Positions 1 through 8,003 of a stretch of 11,439 nucleotides of DNA are shown piece by piece. The stretch is from Nitrospira sp. (lineage in GTDB: Bacteria > Nitrospirota > Nitrospiria > Nitrospirales > Nitrospiraceae). Every line of letters starts with the position of its first letter. Within the stretch, counting starts at the first letter, position 1. The position numbers and the translations under genes were made by a program. The stretch spans positions 1-11,439 of the forward strand of contig JAJFBJ010000114.1 of the NCBI GenBank assembly GCA_020697375.1, written 5' to 3'. The notes beneath the pieces are model-generated. The model had not been told where the DNA came from. It did not search any database and saw only the letters and a program-made list of their open reading frames with translations.

Positions 1-1
1 G

Positions 2-2125
2 CAGACCGAGATGGGCCGCATCGCGGGGATGCTGAAGGACCAGCCGGCAGAGAGAACCCCGCTGCAACGGGAGCTTGCGCGCGTCGGCAAATTGCTGGGG
101 TTCATCGTCGTCGGGATCGCCATCGTGATGATCGGCACGATCCTCCTCGTTGAAGAGGTGAGCGGATTTTCAGCATTGTTCGACGTGTTGATCCTGGGTG
201 TCGCGCTTGCAGTCGCAGCGGTCCCGGAAGGCTTGCCGGCAGTGGTGACTGCCGTGCTGTCTCTCGGCGTGCAGCGTATGGCGAAGAAAAACGCCATCGT
301 TCGTCGCCTCGCCGCGGTGGAGACGCTCGGCTCGGCTGACGTGATCGCGTCCGATAAAACCGGGACGCTGACGAAAAATGAAATGACGGTGCGGGTGGTC
401 ATCACCGCGAGTGGACGGGTCAATATAGCGGGTACCGGATACGAGCCGCAGGGTGACGTGCGACGGGAAGGAGAGGGGCCGCTGGACGGCGCGCTGCAAT
501 TCGAGCTCAAGCGAGCGCTTGCCGCCGCAGACCTGGCCAACAACGCCGCCTTGCATGAACGTGACGGACATTGGACGGTACAGGGTGATCCGACGGAAGG
601 GGCGCTCATCGTCGCGGCGCACAAAGCCGGTCTGGAGGATGACGCGCTCGACGCGCGCTTTGCCCGTGTGGGGGAAGTCCCCTTCTCCTCCGCGCGCAAA
701 TTGATGAGCACGGTCCATACGGACGCCGACGAACGGCAGCGCATGCTCGCCTTTACCAAAGGCGCCCCGGACGTGCTTCTCGCCTGTTGCTCGCATGAGC
801 TCGTCGGAGAAGAGGCGAGGCCTCTCACGGAGGAACGCCGTTCCGACATTCTCAAGAAGAACGAAGAACTGGCCGGTGAAGCGTTGCGTACGTTGGGAGT
901 CGCTTCGCGTTCCCTGCCGAAGGATGTTTTGGAAGGAGAAGATCTGGATGCGCGTGTGGAATGCGATCTGACATTCCTGGGATTGATCGGCATGATCGAC
1001 CCCCCGCGTGAGGAGGCGAAGGCGGCAGTCGCGCGCGCGAAAGGGGCAGGCATCAGGCCGATGATGATCACCGGCGATCATCCCAAGACGGCCGCCGTGA
1101 TCGCCGCTGAACTCGGGATCAGCGGGGATGGACGAGCCGTTACCGGCGCAGAGCTCGAAAAGATGCCGGATGGCCTGCTCGACAGGACGGTTCAGGAGGT
1201 GTCGGTCTATGCGCGGGTCAACCCGGAACACAAACTGAAAATCGTGAGGTCCTTGCAACGGCAGGGCATGACGGTCGCGATGACGGGCGACGGCGTCAAC
1301 GACGCGCCCGCGTTGAAGGCAGCCGACATCGGCCTGGCGATGGGCATCACCGGGACGGACGTGTCCAAGGAAGCGGCCGACATGGTGTTGGCGGACGACA
1401 ACTTCGCCACCATCGTCGCAGCCGTCGAAGAGGGGCGGGCGATCTTCGCGAACATCCGAAAATTTTTGCGATACCTGCTCTCTTCCAATCTCGGCGAAGT
1501 GATGACGATGTTTTTCGGCGTGCTGCTGGCGGACGTCATCGGGCTGGTTCCGCAGGGCGGCAACGGCCTGGTACTGCCGCTCCTGGCGACGCAAATCCTC
1601 TGGATCAACCTGGTGACCGACGGCGCGCCCGCGCTTGCATTGGGCGTGGACCCGGCCGACGCGGATATGATGAACCAACCTCCGCGCGCGCGGGGTGAAG
1701 GCGTGATCACCACAAGCATGTGGGTCGGTATCCTGTTCGTCGGCATGATCATGGCGGCGGGAACTCTGCTGGTGCTGGATGCCAGCCTGCCGGGCGGATT
1801 GATTGAAGGCTCCGGCTCGGTGGGGTACGCGCAGACGATGGCCTTTACGACCTTGATGATGTTTCAGTTGTTCAACATCTTCAACGCGCGCTCGGACGAG
1901 CGCAGCGCGTTCTCCGGACTCTTTACGAACGGATGGCTCTGGGCGGGCATCGCCTTCTCGCTGCTCCTTCACGTGGCAGTGATCTACGTCCCGTTTTTGC
2001 AGCAGGGTTTTTCGACCGTGGGCTTGAGCGCAGGCGATTGGGCGCGTTGCGCGATCGTGGCAAGTTCGGTCTTGTGGCTGCGTGAATTGAGCAAGCTGCT
2101 GACAGGCGCGGTGAGCCGTGGATGA
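2..2125 (+). CDS. P2-type cation-transporting ATPase (Ca2+-ATPase-like), 5' end outside window
   Basis: Integral membrane pump that couples ATP hydrolysis to cation export, most likely Ca2+. The frame is open to the left edge, so the start, M1-M2 and most of the actuator domain lie outside; about 707 residues remain of a family that usually has about 880-900. Numbering from the ATG at 11: M3 about 29-48; M4 with PEGLPA at 72-77 (the SERCA Glu309 motif); phosphorylation motif DKTGTLT with Asp115; nucleotide-binding KGAP with Lys250; hinge TGDGVNDAP with Asp427; then M5-M10. Ca2+-site residues are recognisable: SSNLGE in M5 (Asn493, Glu496) and NLVTD in M6 (Asn533, Thr536, Asp537). In M8 the residue aligned with SERCA Glu908 is Gln619, which suggests one ion site, as in PMR1-type pumps (inference). 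The gene is convergent with the next one across 27 bp, with no clear terminator between. Family is very sure; the ion is inferred. Confidence 0.95.
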   Translation, partial: QTEMGRIAGMLKDQPAERTPLQRELARVGKLLGFIVVGIAIVMIGTILLVEEVSGFSALFDVLILGVALAVAAVPEGLPAVVTAVLSLGVQRMAKKNAIVRRLAAVETLGSADVIASDKTGTLTKNEMTVRVVITASGRVNIAGTGYEPQGDVRREGEGPLDGALQFELKRALAAADLANNAALHERDGHWTVQGDPTEGALIVAAHKAGLEDDALDARFARVGEVPFSSARKLMSTVHTDADERQRMLAFTKGAPDVLLACCSHELVGEEARPLTEERRSDILKKNEELAGEALRTLGVASRSLPKDVLEGEDLDARVECDLTFLGLIGMIDPPREEAKAAVARAKGAGIRPMMITGDHPKTAAVIAAELGISGDGRAVTGAELEKMPDGLLDRTVQEVSVYARVNPEHKLKIVRSLQRQGMTVAMTGDGVNDAPALKAADIGLAMGITGTDVSKEAADMVLADDNFATIVAAVEEGRAIFANIRKFLRYLLSSNLGEVMTMFFGVLLADVIGLVPQGGNGLVLPLLATQILWINLVTDGAPALALGVDPADADMMNQPPRARGEGVITTSMWVGILFVGMIMAAGTLLVLDASLPGGLIEGSGSVGYAQTMAFTTLMMFQLFNIFNARSDERSAFSGLFTNGWLWAGIAFSLLLHVAVIYVPFLQQGFSTVGLSAGDWARCAIVASSVLWLRELSKLLTGAVSRG

Positions 2126-2152
2126 GCATAGGCTGCTGCCGCTAAGAGTGAG

Positions 2153-5100
2153 TCAACCCAGCTTGAATACGCGCGTGCTTCCACCCGTGAATTCATGGAC
2201 CTCATCCTTGAATCCGAGATTGATCGGGGCAGGGCCGTGATCGCGTCCGCGCACGGTGAGCGCCTCCCGCGTGAGCCGAAGATCGAGCGTGTGCCCGCGA
2301 TAACGGATGCGCATGTCGAGACGTTCCAGTTCCTCGGGCAATTTCGGATTGAATCGAAGCACGTCCCCCGTCACTTCGATTCCGGTGGATACGCGCTGCA
2401 TCAAATCGACAGTGCCGGCCATGGCGCCGAGATGAACTCCTTCAGCCGTGGTGCCCTGCTGAATGTCGCTGACATCGCTTTGCAATGCCTCCGCGAAGTA
2501 GGTCATCGCGCGCGCGCGGTCTGACCGCGCCAAGACCCAGGCATGGACCACGCGGGACAATGTCGAGCCATGTGAAGAGCGGGCGTCGTAATAGACGACA
2601 TTTCGCGGAATGGTCTCGTACTCGAACGGGTAGTCGAGACGGGCGAATAACTCACGGAGCTCTTCCGAAGAGAACAGATAGAACAGCATCAGCAGGTCGG
2701 CCTGCTTCGAGAGCTTGTAACGGTTGGCGCTGTCATGCTCCGCCTCGAGAATCAGTTCGAGCCGCTGGATATTGTCGTACCGCATGCGGTAGCTTTCCCA
2801 ATCCAGCTCGATCAGCTGTTCGTAGCCCTCGAACTGGCTGATGATCCCGTCGCCATGAAACGGCACATACATTCTGCGGCTGATCTCGCCCCAACGGGCG
2901 ATCTCCTCAGTAGACAGCTGCAGCCTGGCCATTAGGTCGGCGCGGCGCACGTCGGGAAGGAGGTCGAGCACTTCCTGCGCCCGGCAGAGTACCCACACGG
3001 CCATGATGTTGGTGTAGGTGTTGTTATTGAGGCCGGGGGTCGGGGCATCCGGATACCCCTCATGAAACTCGTCCGGGCCCATCACGCCGCGAATCTCATA
3101 GCGCCTGCGCTCCTGATTGTAGGTCGCGATGCTGGACCAGAAGCGCGCGATTTCGAGGATCAGCTCGGCGCCATGGTACTGCAAAAATTCGACGTCGTGC
3201 GTGACTTGATAATATTGCCAGACGTTATAGGCGATGGCGCTGCCCACATGGCGTTGCAGGTAGGAATTGTCCGGTATCCAGCGTTTGGAATGCGGGTTCA
3301 GATTGAACTCCTGGGTTTCCTCCTGCCCGTCGCTTCCGCTTTGCCAGGGAAACATGGCTCCCCGAAATCCCGCGCCGGCGGCAGCGGCCCTCGCTTCGTC
3401 CAGTCGTCGGTAACGATACATCAACAGCGACCGGGTGATTTCAGGCATGCGAAAATTGAGGAACGGGAAGATGAACAGCTCATCCCAAAAGATATGGCCC
3501 TGATAGGCTTCCCCGGTCCAGCCGCGGGCCGGCACGCCGATATCGAGACCGATGGAGTTGGGCGACACCGCCTGCAGCAAATGCAACATGTTCAAGCGAA
3601 GCAGCATCGAGACATTCAGCTTGAACCCGGAGCCTGCCGGCTGGAGCTGCACGTCGAAGCGACGCCACAAATGCTTCCAGGCCATCATATGCTGCGCCAT
3701 GAGCCCGTCGATGCGGCCCGCGCGCGCCATCGCCTTGCGCGCCGCCAATCCGCATTCGGACATAGCCTGATCCCGCGAGCTATAGAAAAACACCAGTTTC
3801 TCCAGCGCCAGCGTCTGGCCCTGCTTAAGGTGGATCGTCAGCTCCTGCCCGATGTAGCCCGGCTCCTCGATGGTCCGGCGCGAAACCGTGCGAAGCTCTC
3901 CGTCGACGAACGCCCGCATGCGCGCGGCCTGCGCCACATGGAGGTTCGACTGGTTGGTGCGCATCTGCATATAGATGCCGTCGTCGCCCACGATTTCGGC
4001 TGCCACAGGCTCAAGATGTCGATGGTTGAATTCGCAATAGAGCTTGGCTCCCCGGTTGATGACACGGCCGTCGATCCCCGAGCGCACCGTGACGCCGGCG
4101 GACCAGTTCTCCGCGGTCAAGGTCAGCTCCAATGCGCCGAGGTGCAGGTTGTCCATCGAAACCAGGCGGCGCTCCTTGAGCGTCGTGCGCCTCCCGTGGC
4201 CGTCTTCGAAGCGGATGAATCGGAACAACATGCCGCGCCTGAGATCCAACTCCTGCCGGTATGACAGCAGTTGCGTCGATCTGACATCGAACCATTCGTT
4301 CTCGCCGATACGAAACGTCAACGGGAGCCAGTTCGGAAGATTGACGAGATCTTCGTTCTCCACCACCCGGCCGCCGATATCGGTACGTAGCCGGTTATAG
4401 CCGCAGGCCAGGTACGTACCAGGATAATGCACGCCATCCGCCGTCGCCCCGGCCAGGGCCGCCCGCGTTGCGAAATACCCGTTTCCGAGGGTGCACAGAG
4501 CTTCGCGGATGCCTTCGCAGCCGGCTTCAAATTCCTCGTACACCAGCGACCAGGCGAAAGGCGGCTCGATTGTGATCGAAACCTGAGCGAGATTGGCTAC
4601 CACGACATCCGCGCCGGCTTCGCGCAGGGCTTTGGAATGCCCGCCGAGATCCACGCCGATGACGCTGCCGAATCTGCCCGCGCGCCCCGCCTCGACGCCG
4701 GCGATGGCGTCCTCCACGACGACCGCGCGCGACGGTTCGACCTTGAGGCGGGTCGCAGCCTCCAAGAACGCATCGGGAGCCGGCTTGCCGTTGAGCGACA
4801 GGCGAATGATATCCGCCCCGTCCACCCGCTCGTCGAACAGATGCGAGATGCCGGCCGCCTCAAGGACAGCCGCGCAATTGATGCTGGAAGACACGACGGC
4901 CGTCTTGACCTCTTGCGCTCGGAGCGAGCGAACGAGGTCGATTGCCGGTTCATAGGTCTCAACGCCCTGCTGCGTCAGGTGTTGCATGAAGTAGGAGTCC
5001 TTCATGTTGCCCAGGGCCTGTACCGAATCCATGCCGGGCTCTGCATCGGGGGAGCCGAACGGCATTTCGATCGCGCGCGATGTGAGGAAGGATGCCACGC

Positions 5101-5329
5101 CGTCATACCGGGGCTTTCCATCGACGTAACGACGGTAATCCGAGTCGATGTCGAAGGGCACGAAGGGTTCGCCGCTGCGCTGTGCCCGCTGTTCAAGGAA
5201 TTCGTCGAACAGCCGTTTCCATGCCGCGGCATGGACGCTCGCGGTCTTGGTCAGCACGCCGTCGAGATCGAACAGGACGGCATCGTAATCACGGGGGGAC
5301 AGGGTGACGACTGGACTGATGTTGGTCAT
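2153..5329 (-). CDS. Fusion of HAD beta-phosphoglucomutase-like domain and GH65 alpha-disaccharide phosphorylase
   Basis: Predicted cytosolic two-domain enzyme of 1058 residues. The GH65 part would split an alpha-linked glucose disaccharide (trehalose, maltose, kojibiose or nigerose) with phosphate to give beta-glucose 1-phosphate, which the HAD part would turn into glucose 6-phosphate. HAD domain, about 13-250: FDLDGV with Asp21 and Asp23, SSS at 147-149, Lys182 in NGKP, Glu206-Asp207. GH65: N-terminal beta-sandwich about 265-500; catalytic barrel with FWD (Trp615, Asp616), GPDEFHE with probable general acid Glu754, a KQAD motif, and phosphate-binding HGST at 920-923; C-terminal beta domain after about 960. 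I chose the ATG at 5329 because AAGG lies 8 nt upstream; a GTG at 5380 in frame has no Shine-Dalgarno and sits in a hairpin loop. The gene lies 95 bp after ftsH on the same strand, so an operon is possible. Fold and fusion are clear; the sugar specificity cannot be read from sequence. Confidence 0.93.
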   Translation of the reverse strand: MTNISPVVTLSPRDYDAVLFDLDGVLTKTASVHAAAWKRLFDEFLEQRAQRSGEPFVPFDIDSDYRRYVDGKPRYDGVASFLTSRAIEMPFGSPDAEPGMDSVQALGNMKDSYFMQHLTQQGVETYEPAIDLVRSLRAQEVKTAVVSSSINCAAVLEAAGISHLFDERVDGADIIRLSLNGKPAPDAFLEAATRLKVEPSRAVVVEDAIAGVEAGRAGRFGSVIGVDLGGHSKALREAGADVVVANLAQVSITIEPPFAWSLVYEEFEAGCEGIREALCTLGNGYFATRAALAGATADGVHYPGTYLACGYNRLRTDIGGRVVENEDLVNLPNWLPLTFRIGENEWFDVRSTQLLSYRQELDLRRGMLFRFIRFEDGHGRRTTLKERRLVSMDNLHLGALELTLTAENWSAGVTVRSGIDGRVINRGAKLYCEFNHRHLEPVAAEIVGDDGIYMQMRTNQSNLHVAQAARMRAFVDGELRTVSRRTIEEPGYIGQELTIHLKQGQTLALEKLVFFYSSRDQAMSECGLAARKAMARAGRIDGLMAQHMMAWKHLWRRFDVQLQPAGSGFKLNVSMLLRLNMLHLLQAVSPNSIGLDIGVPARGWTGEAYQGHIFWDELFIFPFLNFRMPEITRSLLMYRYRRLDEARAAAAGAGFRGAMFPWQSGSDGQEETQEFNLNPHSKRWIPDNSYLQRHVGSAIAYNVWQYYQVTHDVEFLQYHGAELILEIARFWSSIATYNQERRRYEIRGVMGPDEFHEGYPDAPTPGLNNNTYTNIMAVWVLCRAQEVLDLLPDVRRADLMARLQLSTEEIARWGEISRRMYVPFHGDGIISQFEGYEQLIELDWESYRMRYDNIQRLELILEAEHDSANRYKLSKQADLLMLFYLFSSEELRELFARLDYPFEYETIPRNVVYYDARSSHGSTLSRVVHAWVLARSDRARAMTYFAEALQSDVSDIQQGTTAEGVHLGAMAGTVDLMQRVSTGIEVTGDVLRFNPKLPEELERLDMRIRYRGHTLDLRLTREALTVRGRDHGPAPINLGFKDEVHEFTGGSTRVFKLG

Positions 5330-5369
5330 GACATGTGCCTTGAAGTTAAGGTCTTGCCGATGATTGGTT

Positions 5370-5392
5370 CCGCGGCTCACAGGTTGCCGCGG
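5370..5392 (-). other. GC-only hairpin between ftsH and the HAD-GH65 gene
   Basis: A perfect 7-bp stem, CCGCGGC at 5370-5376 and GCCGCGG at 5386-5392, encloses a 9-nt loop. It lies in the 95-bp gap between the ftsH stop and the HAD-GH65 start. No T-tract follows on the minus strand, so it is not a good intrinsic terminator. It could slow the polymerase, protect an mRNA end, or mean nothing in such GC-rich DNA. Confidence 0.35.
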
Positions 5393-5424
5393 TCATGCGT
5401 CGCAGAGGAGAGCGCCGCCCTCCC

Positions 5425-7518
5425 TTACGAGAAGGCCGAGCTTCCGCCGCCCGCGACGGGGACGGGCAACATTCCGGTCTCCAGGGCCGGGGCAGGCGGG
5501 AGCCCCGTGACTTCGAGGATCTCCTGTTCATTGAGGGTCTCACGCGACAGCAGGGCCTCGGCGAGCGCGTCGAGTTGCTTGCGGTGAACGGTCAGGAGAC
5601 GCTTGGCTTCCTCATGGCTCTCGCCGATGATCCTGCGTACCTCCGTGTCGATCGCTTCAGCGGTCTGCTCGCTGAAGGGTCTTGTGCCTCCGAAACCACC
5701 CGCGCCGCTCAAAAAGGGGTTCTCCCGCGGCGCGAGCTGCACCATCCCCAGCCGCTCGCTCATGCCCCAACGCGTGACCATCCCGCGAGCGAGGCCTGTG
5801 GCCTGCTCGATGTCGTTTTCGGCGCCGGTGGTCTTGGTGCCATAGACGACCTCCTCGGCGGCGCGGCCTCCCAGCATGCCGACGATTCTGGCGCGGAGAT
5901 AGGCTTCGGGATAGTTGTAACGGTCGCTGTCGGGACGTTGATAGGTCACGCCGAGGGCCTGCCCGCGCGGCACGATCGTAACGCGGTTGACCGGGTCGGC
6001 GCCGGGAACCACGAGGCCAAGAATAGCGTGCCCGCCTTCATGGTATGCGATGCGTTCCCGGTCGGCACGGCTCATGAGAATCGGACGTTCCGGGCCCAGC
6101 ACGATCTTCTCCAGCGCGTCGAGGAAATCCTTGTGGCGGACCTCATCCTGCTCCCGGCGGGCCGCCAGCAGGGCTGCCTCATTGACCAGGTTCTTCAGGT
6201 CGGCTCCTGAAAGTCCCGGCGTGACCGCGGCCAGATCTTCTAAGATAGCGTCGTTGGCCAACGGCACCTTGCGGGTATGCACCTTGAGGATCGCTTCCCG
6301 TCCAACCTTGTCCGGAAGGTTCACGACGACGCGCCGGTCGAACCGTCCCGGCCGCAGGAGCGCCTTGTCGAGCACTTCGGGTTGGTTGGTCGCAGCCAAC
6401 ACGATGATGCCTTCCCGGCTTGAGAAGCCATCCATTTCGGTGAGAATCTGATTTAAGGTCTGCTCCTGTTCGCTCGACCCGCCGATCGCCATCTGCCCCC
6501 TTGCGCGCCCGATCGCGTCGAGCTCGTCGATGAACACGATCGCCGGCGCATGCTCGCGCGCCTCCTTGAAGAGATCCCGCACCCTCGCCGCGCCCACGCC
6601 CACGATCATTTCCACAAATTCGGCGGCGCTCATGGAAAAGAACGGCACCCCTGCCTCTCCCGCCACGGCCTTTGCCAGCAGGGTCTTCCCGGTTCCGGGC
6701 GCACCCACCAGCAACACGCCTTTCGGAGCGGTCCCGCCCAAGCGGGTGTACTTCTTGGTGTCCCTCAGAAAGTCGACGATCTCGACCAGCTCGTTCTCGG
6801 CTTCATCGATGCCGGCGACGTCGTCGAAGGTGATTTTTGAATCCTTCTCTTGGTCATAGCGCCGCGCGGTGCTCTTGCCGATACCCATCAGCCCGCCCCC
6901 CATGCCGCCGCCCTGCTGCGCCGCGCGCCGGAACAGCCAGATATAGAACCCGATGAAGAACAGGGCCGGGCCGAAGCTGAAAAAGAGCGTGGCCCATGCG
7001 CTGCCGCCGTCTTGAATCGGTTCGGCGCTGATTTCCACATGGTTATCGATCAGAAATTTTTCCAAGCCCTGGTCAGCGAAGGAAGGCAGCGTGGTTTCGA
7101 AGGTGGCGGCCGTTTTCGGGGGAACGCCGCGGGGCGCCGCGCCGCGCTTGGCCGACGACTGGGAATCCTTGCCGGATTCCCCCTTCTGGTCGCCCGCGGG
7201 CGGGTAGGTGACCGGTGACGCGAATCGCCCCGTGATGGTATCGGCCCGGCCATAAATGGCCTCGACATTGCCCTTGCGGACCTCTTCCTTAAACACGGTA
7301 TAGGGTACCGTCACCGGCGCTTCGGCGCCCGGCATGAGCATCCTCACGAGAAAAAAATTCGTGAGCAGGATCAGCATGAACCAGAGCCATGTTTTGCCAG
7401 GCGGCATTTTCATCTGCTCGATACCTTCCCGGATTCCGGACTTGTTGCCGGACGGCTGTATGCGCCGTTCCGGTTTCTGGTCACCGCTTCGTCGAGTTGA
7501 TTGTCCCGGTACACTCAT
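5425..7518 (-). CDS. ftsH: FtsH-type ATP-dependent zinc metalloprotease
   Basis: Membrane-anchored AAA+ protease of 697 residues that extracts and degrades damaged or regulatory membrane and cytosolic proteins, normally as a hexamer. Domains: cytosolic lead 1-42; TM1 about 43-62; periplasmic segment about 63-173; TM2 about 174-196; AAA+ with Walker A GAPGTGKT at 272-279 (Lys278), Walker B ending Asp331-Glu332, and an arginine-finger region [11 protein letters not shown]41 peptidase with HEGGH at 493-497 (catalytic Glu494) and probable third zinc ligand Asp569. Two oddities: the pore loop reads EMIVGVG, with Ile305 where most FtsH have Phe, and the periplasmic part is longer than in E. coli, with a Lys/Ser/Gly-rich stretch about 108-131. 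The start at 7518 is set by GAGGAGGT 4 nt upstream; a TTG at 7569 lies inside the upstream repeat and is unlikely. Many bacteria carry several FtsH copies; this divergent one may be an accessory paralogue (inference). Confidence 0.96.
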   Translation of the reverse strand: MSVPGQSTRRSGDQKPERRIQPSGNKSGIREGIEQMKMPPGKTWLWFMLILLTNFFLVRMLMPGAEAPVTVPYTVFKEEVRKGNVEAIYGRADTITGRFASPVTYPPAGDQKGESGKDSQSSAKRGAAPRGVPPKTAATFETTLPSFADQGLEKFLIDNHVEISAEPIQDGGSAWATLFFSFGPALFFIGFYIWLFRRAAQQGGGMGGGLMGIGKSTARRYDQEKDSKITFDDVAGIDEAENELVEIVDFLRDTKKYTRLGGTAPKGVLLVGAPGTGKTLLAKAVAGEAGVPFFSMSAAEFVEMIVGVGAARVRDLFKEAREHAPAIVFIDELDAIGRARGQMAIGGSSEQEQTLNQILTEMDGFSSREGIIVLAATNQPEVLDKALLRPGRFDRRVVVNLPDKVGREAILKVHTRKVPLANDAILEDLAAVTPGLSGADLKNLVNEAALLAARREQDEVRHKDFLDALEKIVLGPERPILMSRADRERIAYHEGGHAILGLVVPGADPVNRVTIVPRGQALGVTYQRPDSDRYNYPEAYLRARIVGMLGGRAAEEVVYGTKTTGAENDIEQATGLARGMVTRWGMSERLGMVQLAPRENPFLSGAGGFGGTRPFSEQTAEAIDTEVRRIIGESHEEAKRLLTVHRKQLDALAEALLSRETLNEQEILEVTGLPPAPALETGMLPVPVAGGGSSAFS

Positions 7519-7522
7519 GATG

Positions 7523-7530
7523 ACCTCCTC
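7523..7530 (-). promoter_or_regulatory. Strong Shine-Dalgarno of ftsH
   Basis: On the minus strand the sequence is GAGGAGGT, 4 nt before the ATG at 7518. It is nearly ideal and fixes the ftsH start against the in-frame TTG 51 nt upstream. Confidence 0.85.
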
Positions 7531-7554
7531 GGGCCAGCTGGGGAATATCAGATA

Positions 7555-7679
7555 GCAGGCTGTTGACAAAGCCCGCCAGCGGCGTTCCCGCGACGCTCAG
7601 TGGCCCAACGGACGGGACAAGTACGCTTCGCCTCATCGCTTGCTGCGGCCTTGCTGGACGGCCTTTCTGAACAGCCTGC
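7555..7679. repeat. Imperfect 125-bp palindrome resembling Nitrospira-type dispersed repeats
   Basis: The first 10 bp, GCAGGCTGTT, pair perfectly with the last 10, AACAGCCTGC. The similarity continues inward with small indels: AAAGCCCGCCAGC on the left against AAAGGCCGTCCAGC on the reverse complement of the right arm. From memory, repeats of this form (CAGGCTGTT..., CCGCCAGCGGCGTTC..., ...CAACAGCCTG) are scattered through Nitrospira chromosomes; I could not check this here. As RNA it would fold into a long hairpin. Confidence 0.55.
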
Positions 7680-7752
7680 GGACGATGCGAAAGACTGTAA
7701 TTGTCTCAGTTTCCACGTTTCCGTAGCGCCCCAGTAGTTTGTCAACAGCCTG
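7556..7752. mobile_element. MITE-like element with 15-bp perfect terminal inverted repeats
   Basis: CAGGCTGTTGACAAA at 7556-7570 recurs exactly in inverse orientation at 7738-7752, bounding 197 bp with no convincing gene. The flanks repeat directly: GATAG at 7551-7555 and again at 7752-7756, which reads as a 4-bp (ATAG) or 5-bp target-site duplication depending on where the end is set. A third, inner end (AACAGCCTGC at 7670-7679) pairs with the left end, so the left 125 bp is itself an imperfect palindrome; the 58 bp between the inner and outer right ends looks unique. This suggests a non-autonomous element, perhaps composite. It begins 38 bp upstream of the ftsH start, so ftsH must be transcribed from within or across it; a weak TTGTCA/TATTCC pair (16-bp spacer) straddles its left edge on the minus strand. 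Confidence 0.65.
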
Positions 7753-8003
7753 ATAGACATCCACCAGGCATAGCCGACAGTACCACCTACATCCGCTCAG
7801 AACAAGTTCACCGTCCCCCCGACCGGGTCTGGCGTTGGTCGATGGAACAAGACGGAGGAAGGCGGATGGACGGCTAATCGATGAGTAATGGATACCGTGC
7901 AATCACGGTCCGGCAGCGCCATACGTATGACGACCATGGGGACGCGAAGGCTCAAAGCGGCTTGAACGCAATCCGAAAAGCTGCGCTAAATGTTCGAAGA
8001 CTC
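7753..8003. other. Remainder of the divergent gene-free region
   Basis: Between the repeat and the preferred start of the cardiolipin synthase I see no gene with family support and no clear promoter. A GGAGGAAGG run near 7853-7861 looks like a ribosome binding site, but it is followed only by a four-codon reading frame (ATG at 7866). The ATG at 7881 is in frame with the synthase and lies about 20 nt beyond that run, too far for normal use. Confidence 0.4.

Noticed and set aside
170..1972. 600-codon open frame on the minus strand inside the P-type ATPase gene
   Set aside because: It lies fully opposite a gene with unmistakable family motifs; its product is rich in Arg, His and Gln with no domain pattern, as expected from the antisense of GC-biased codons.
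2126..2152. Bidirectional terminator between the convergent pump and HAD-GH65 genes
   Set aside because: The 27-bp gap has no stem followed by a T-tract on either strand.
5378..5380. GTG start giving a 1075-residue HAD-GH65 protein
   Set aside because: No Shine-Dalgarno precedes it, it lies in a hairpin loop, and the ATG at 5329 has AAGG and leaves the HAD domain whole.
3062..5587. Two long plus-strand open frames (3062-4264 and 4427-5587) opposite the HAD-GH65 gene
   Set aside because: They are antisense to a gene with intact catalytic motifs, have no recognisable domains and lack convincing ribosome binding sites.
5395..6210. 271-codon plus-strand frame opposite ftsH
   Set aside because: It is antisense to the conserved M41 protease region and its composition looks like a shadow frame.
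7633..7902. 89-codon minus-strand frame across the repeat (possible transposase remnant)
   Set aside because: It reads through the inverted repeat structure and shows no DDE or other transposase motif; nothing supports it as a gene.
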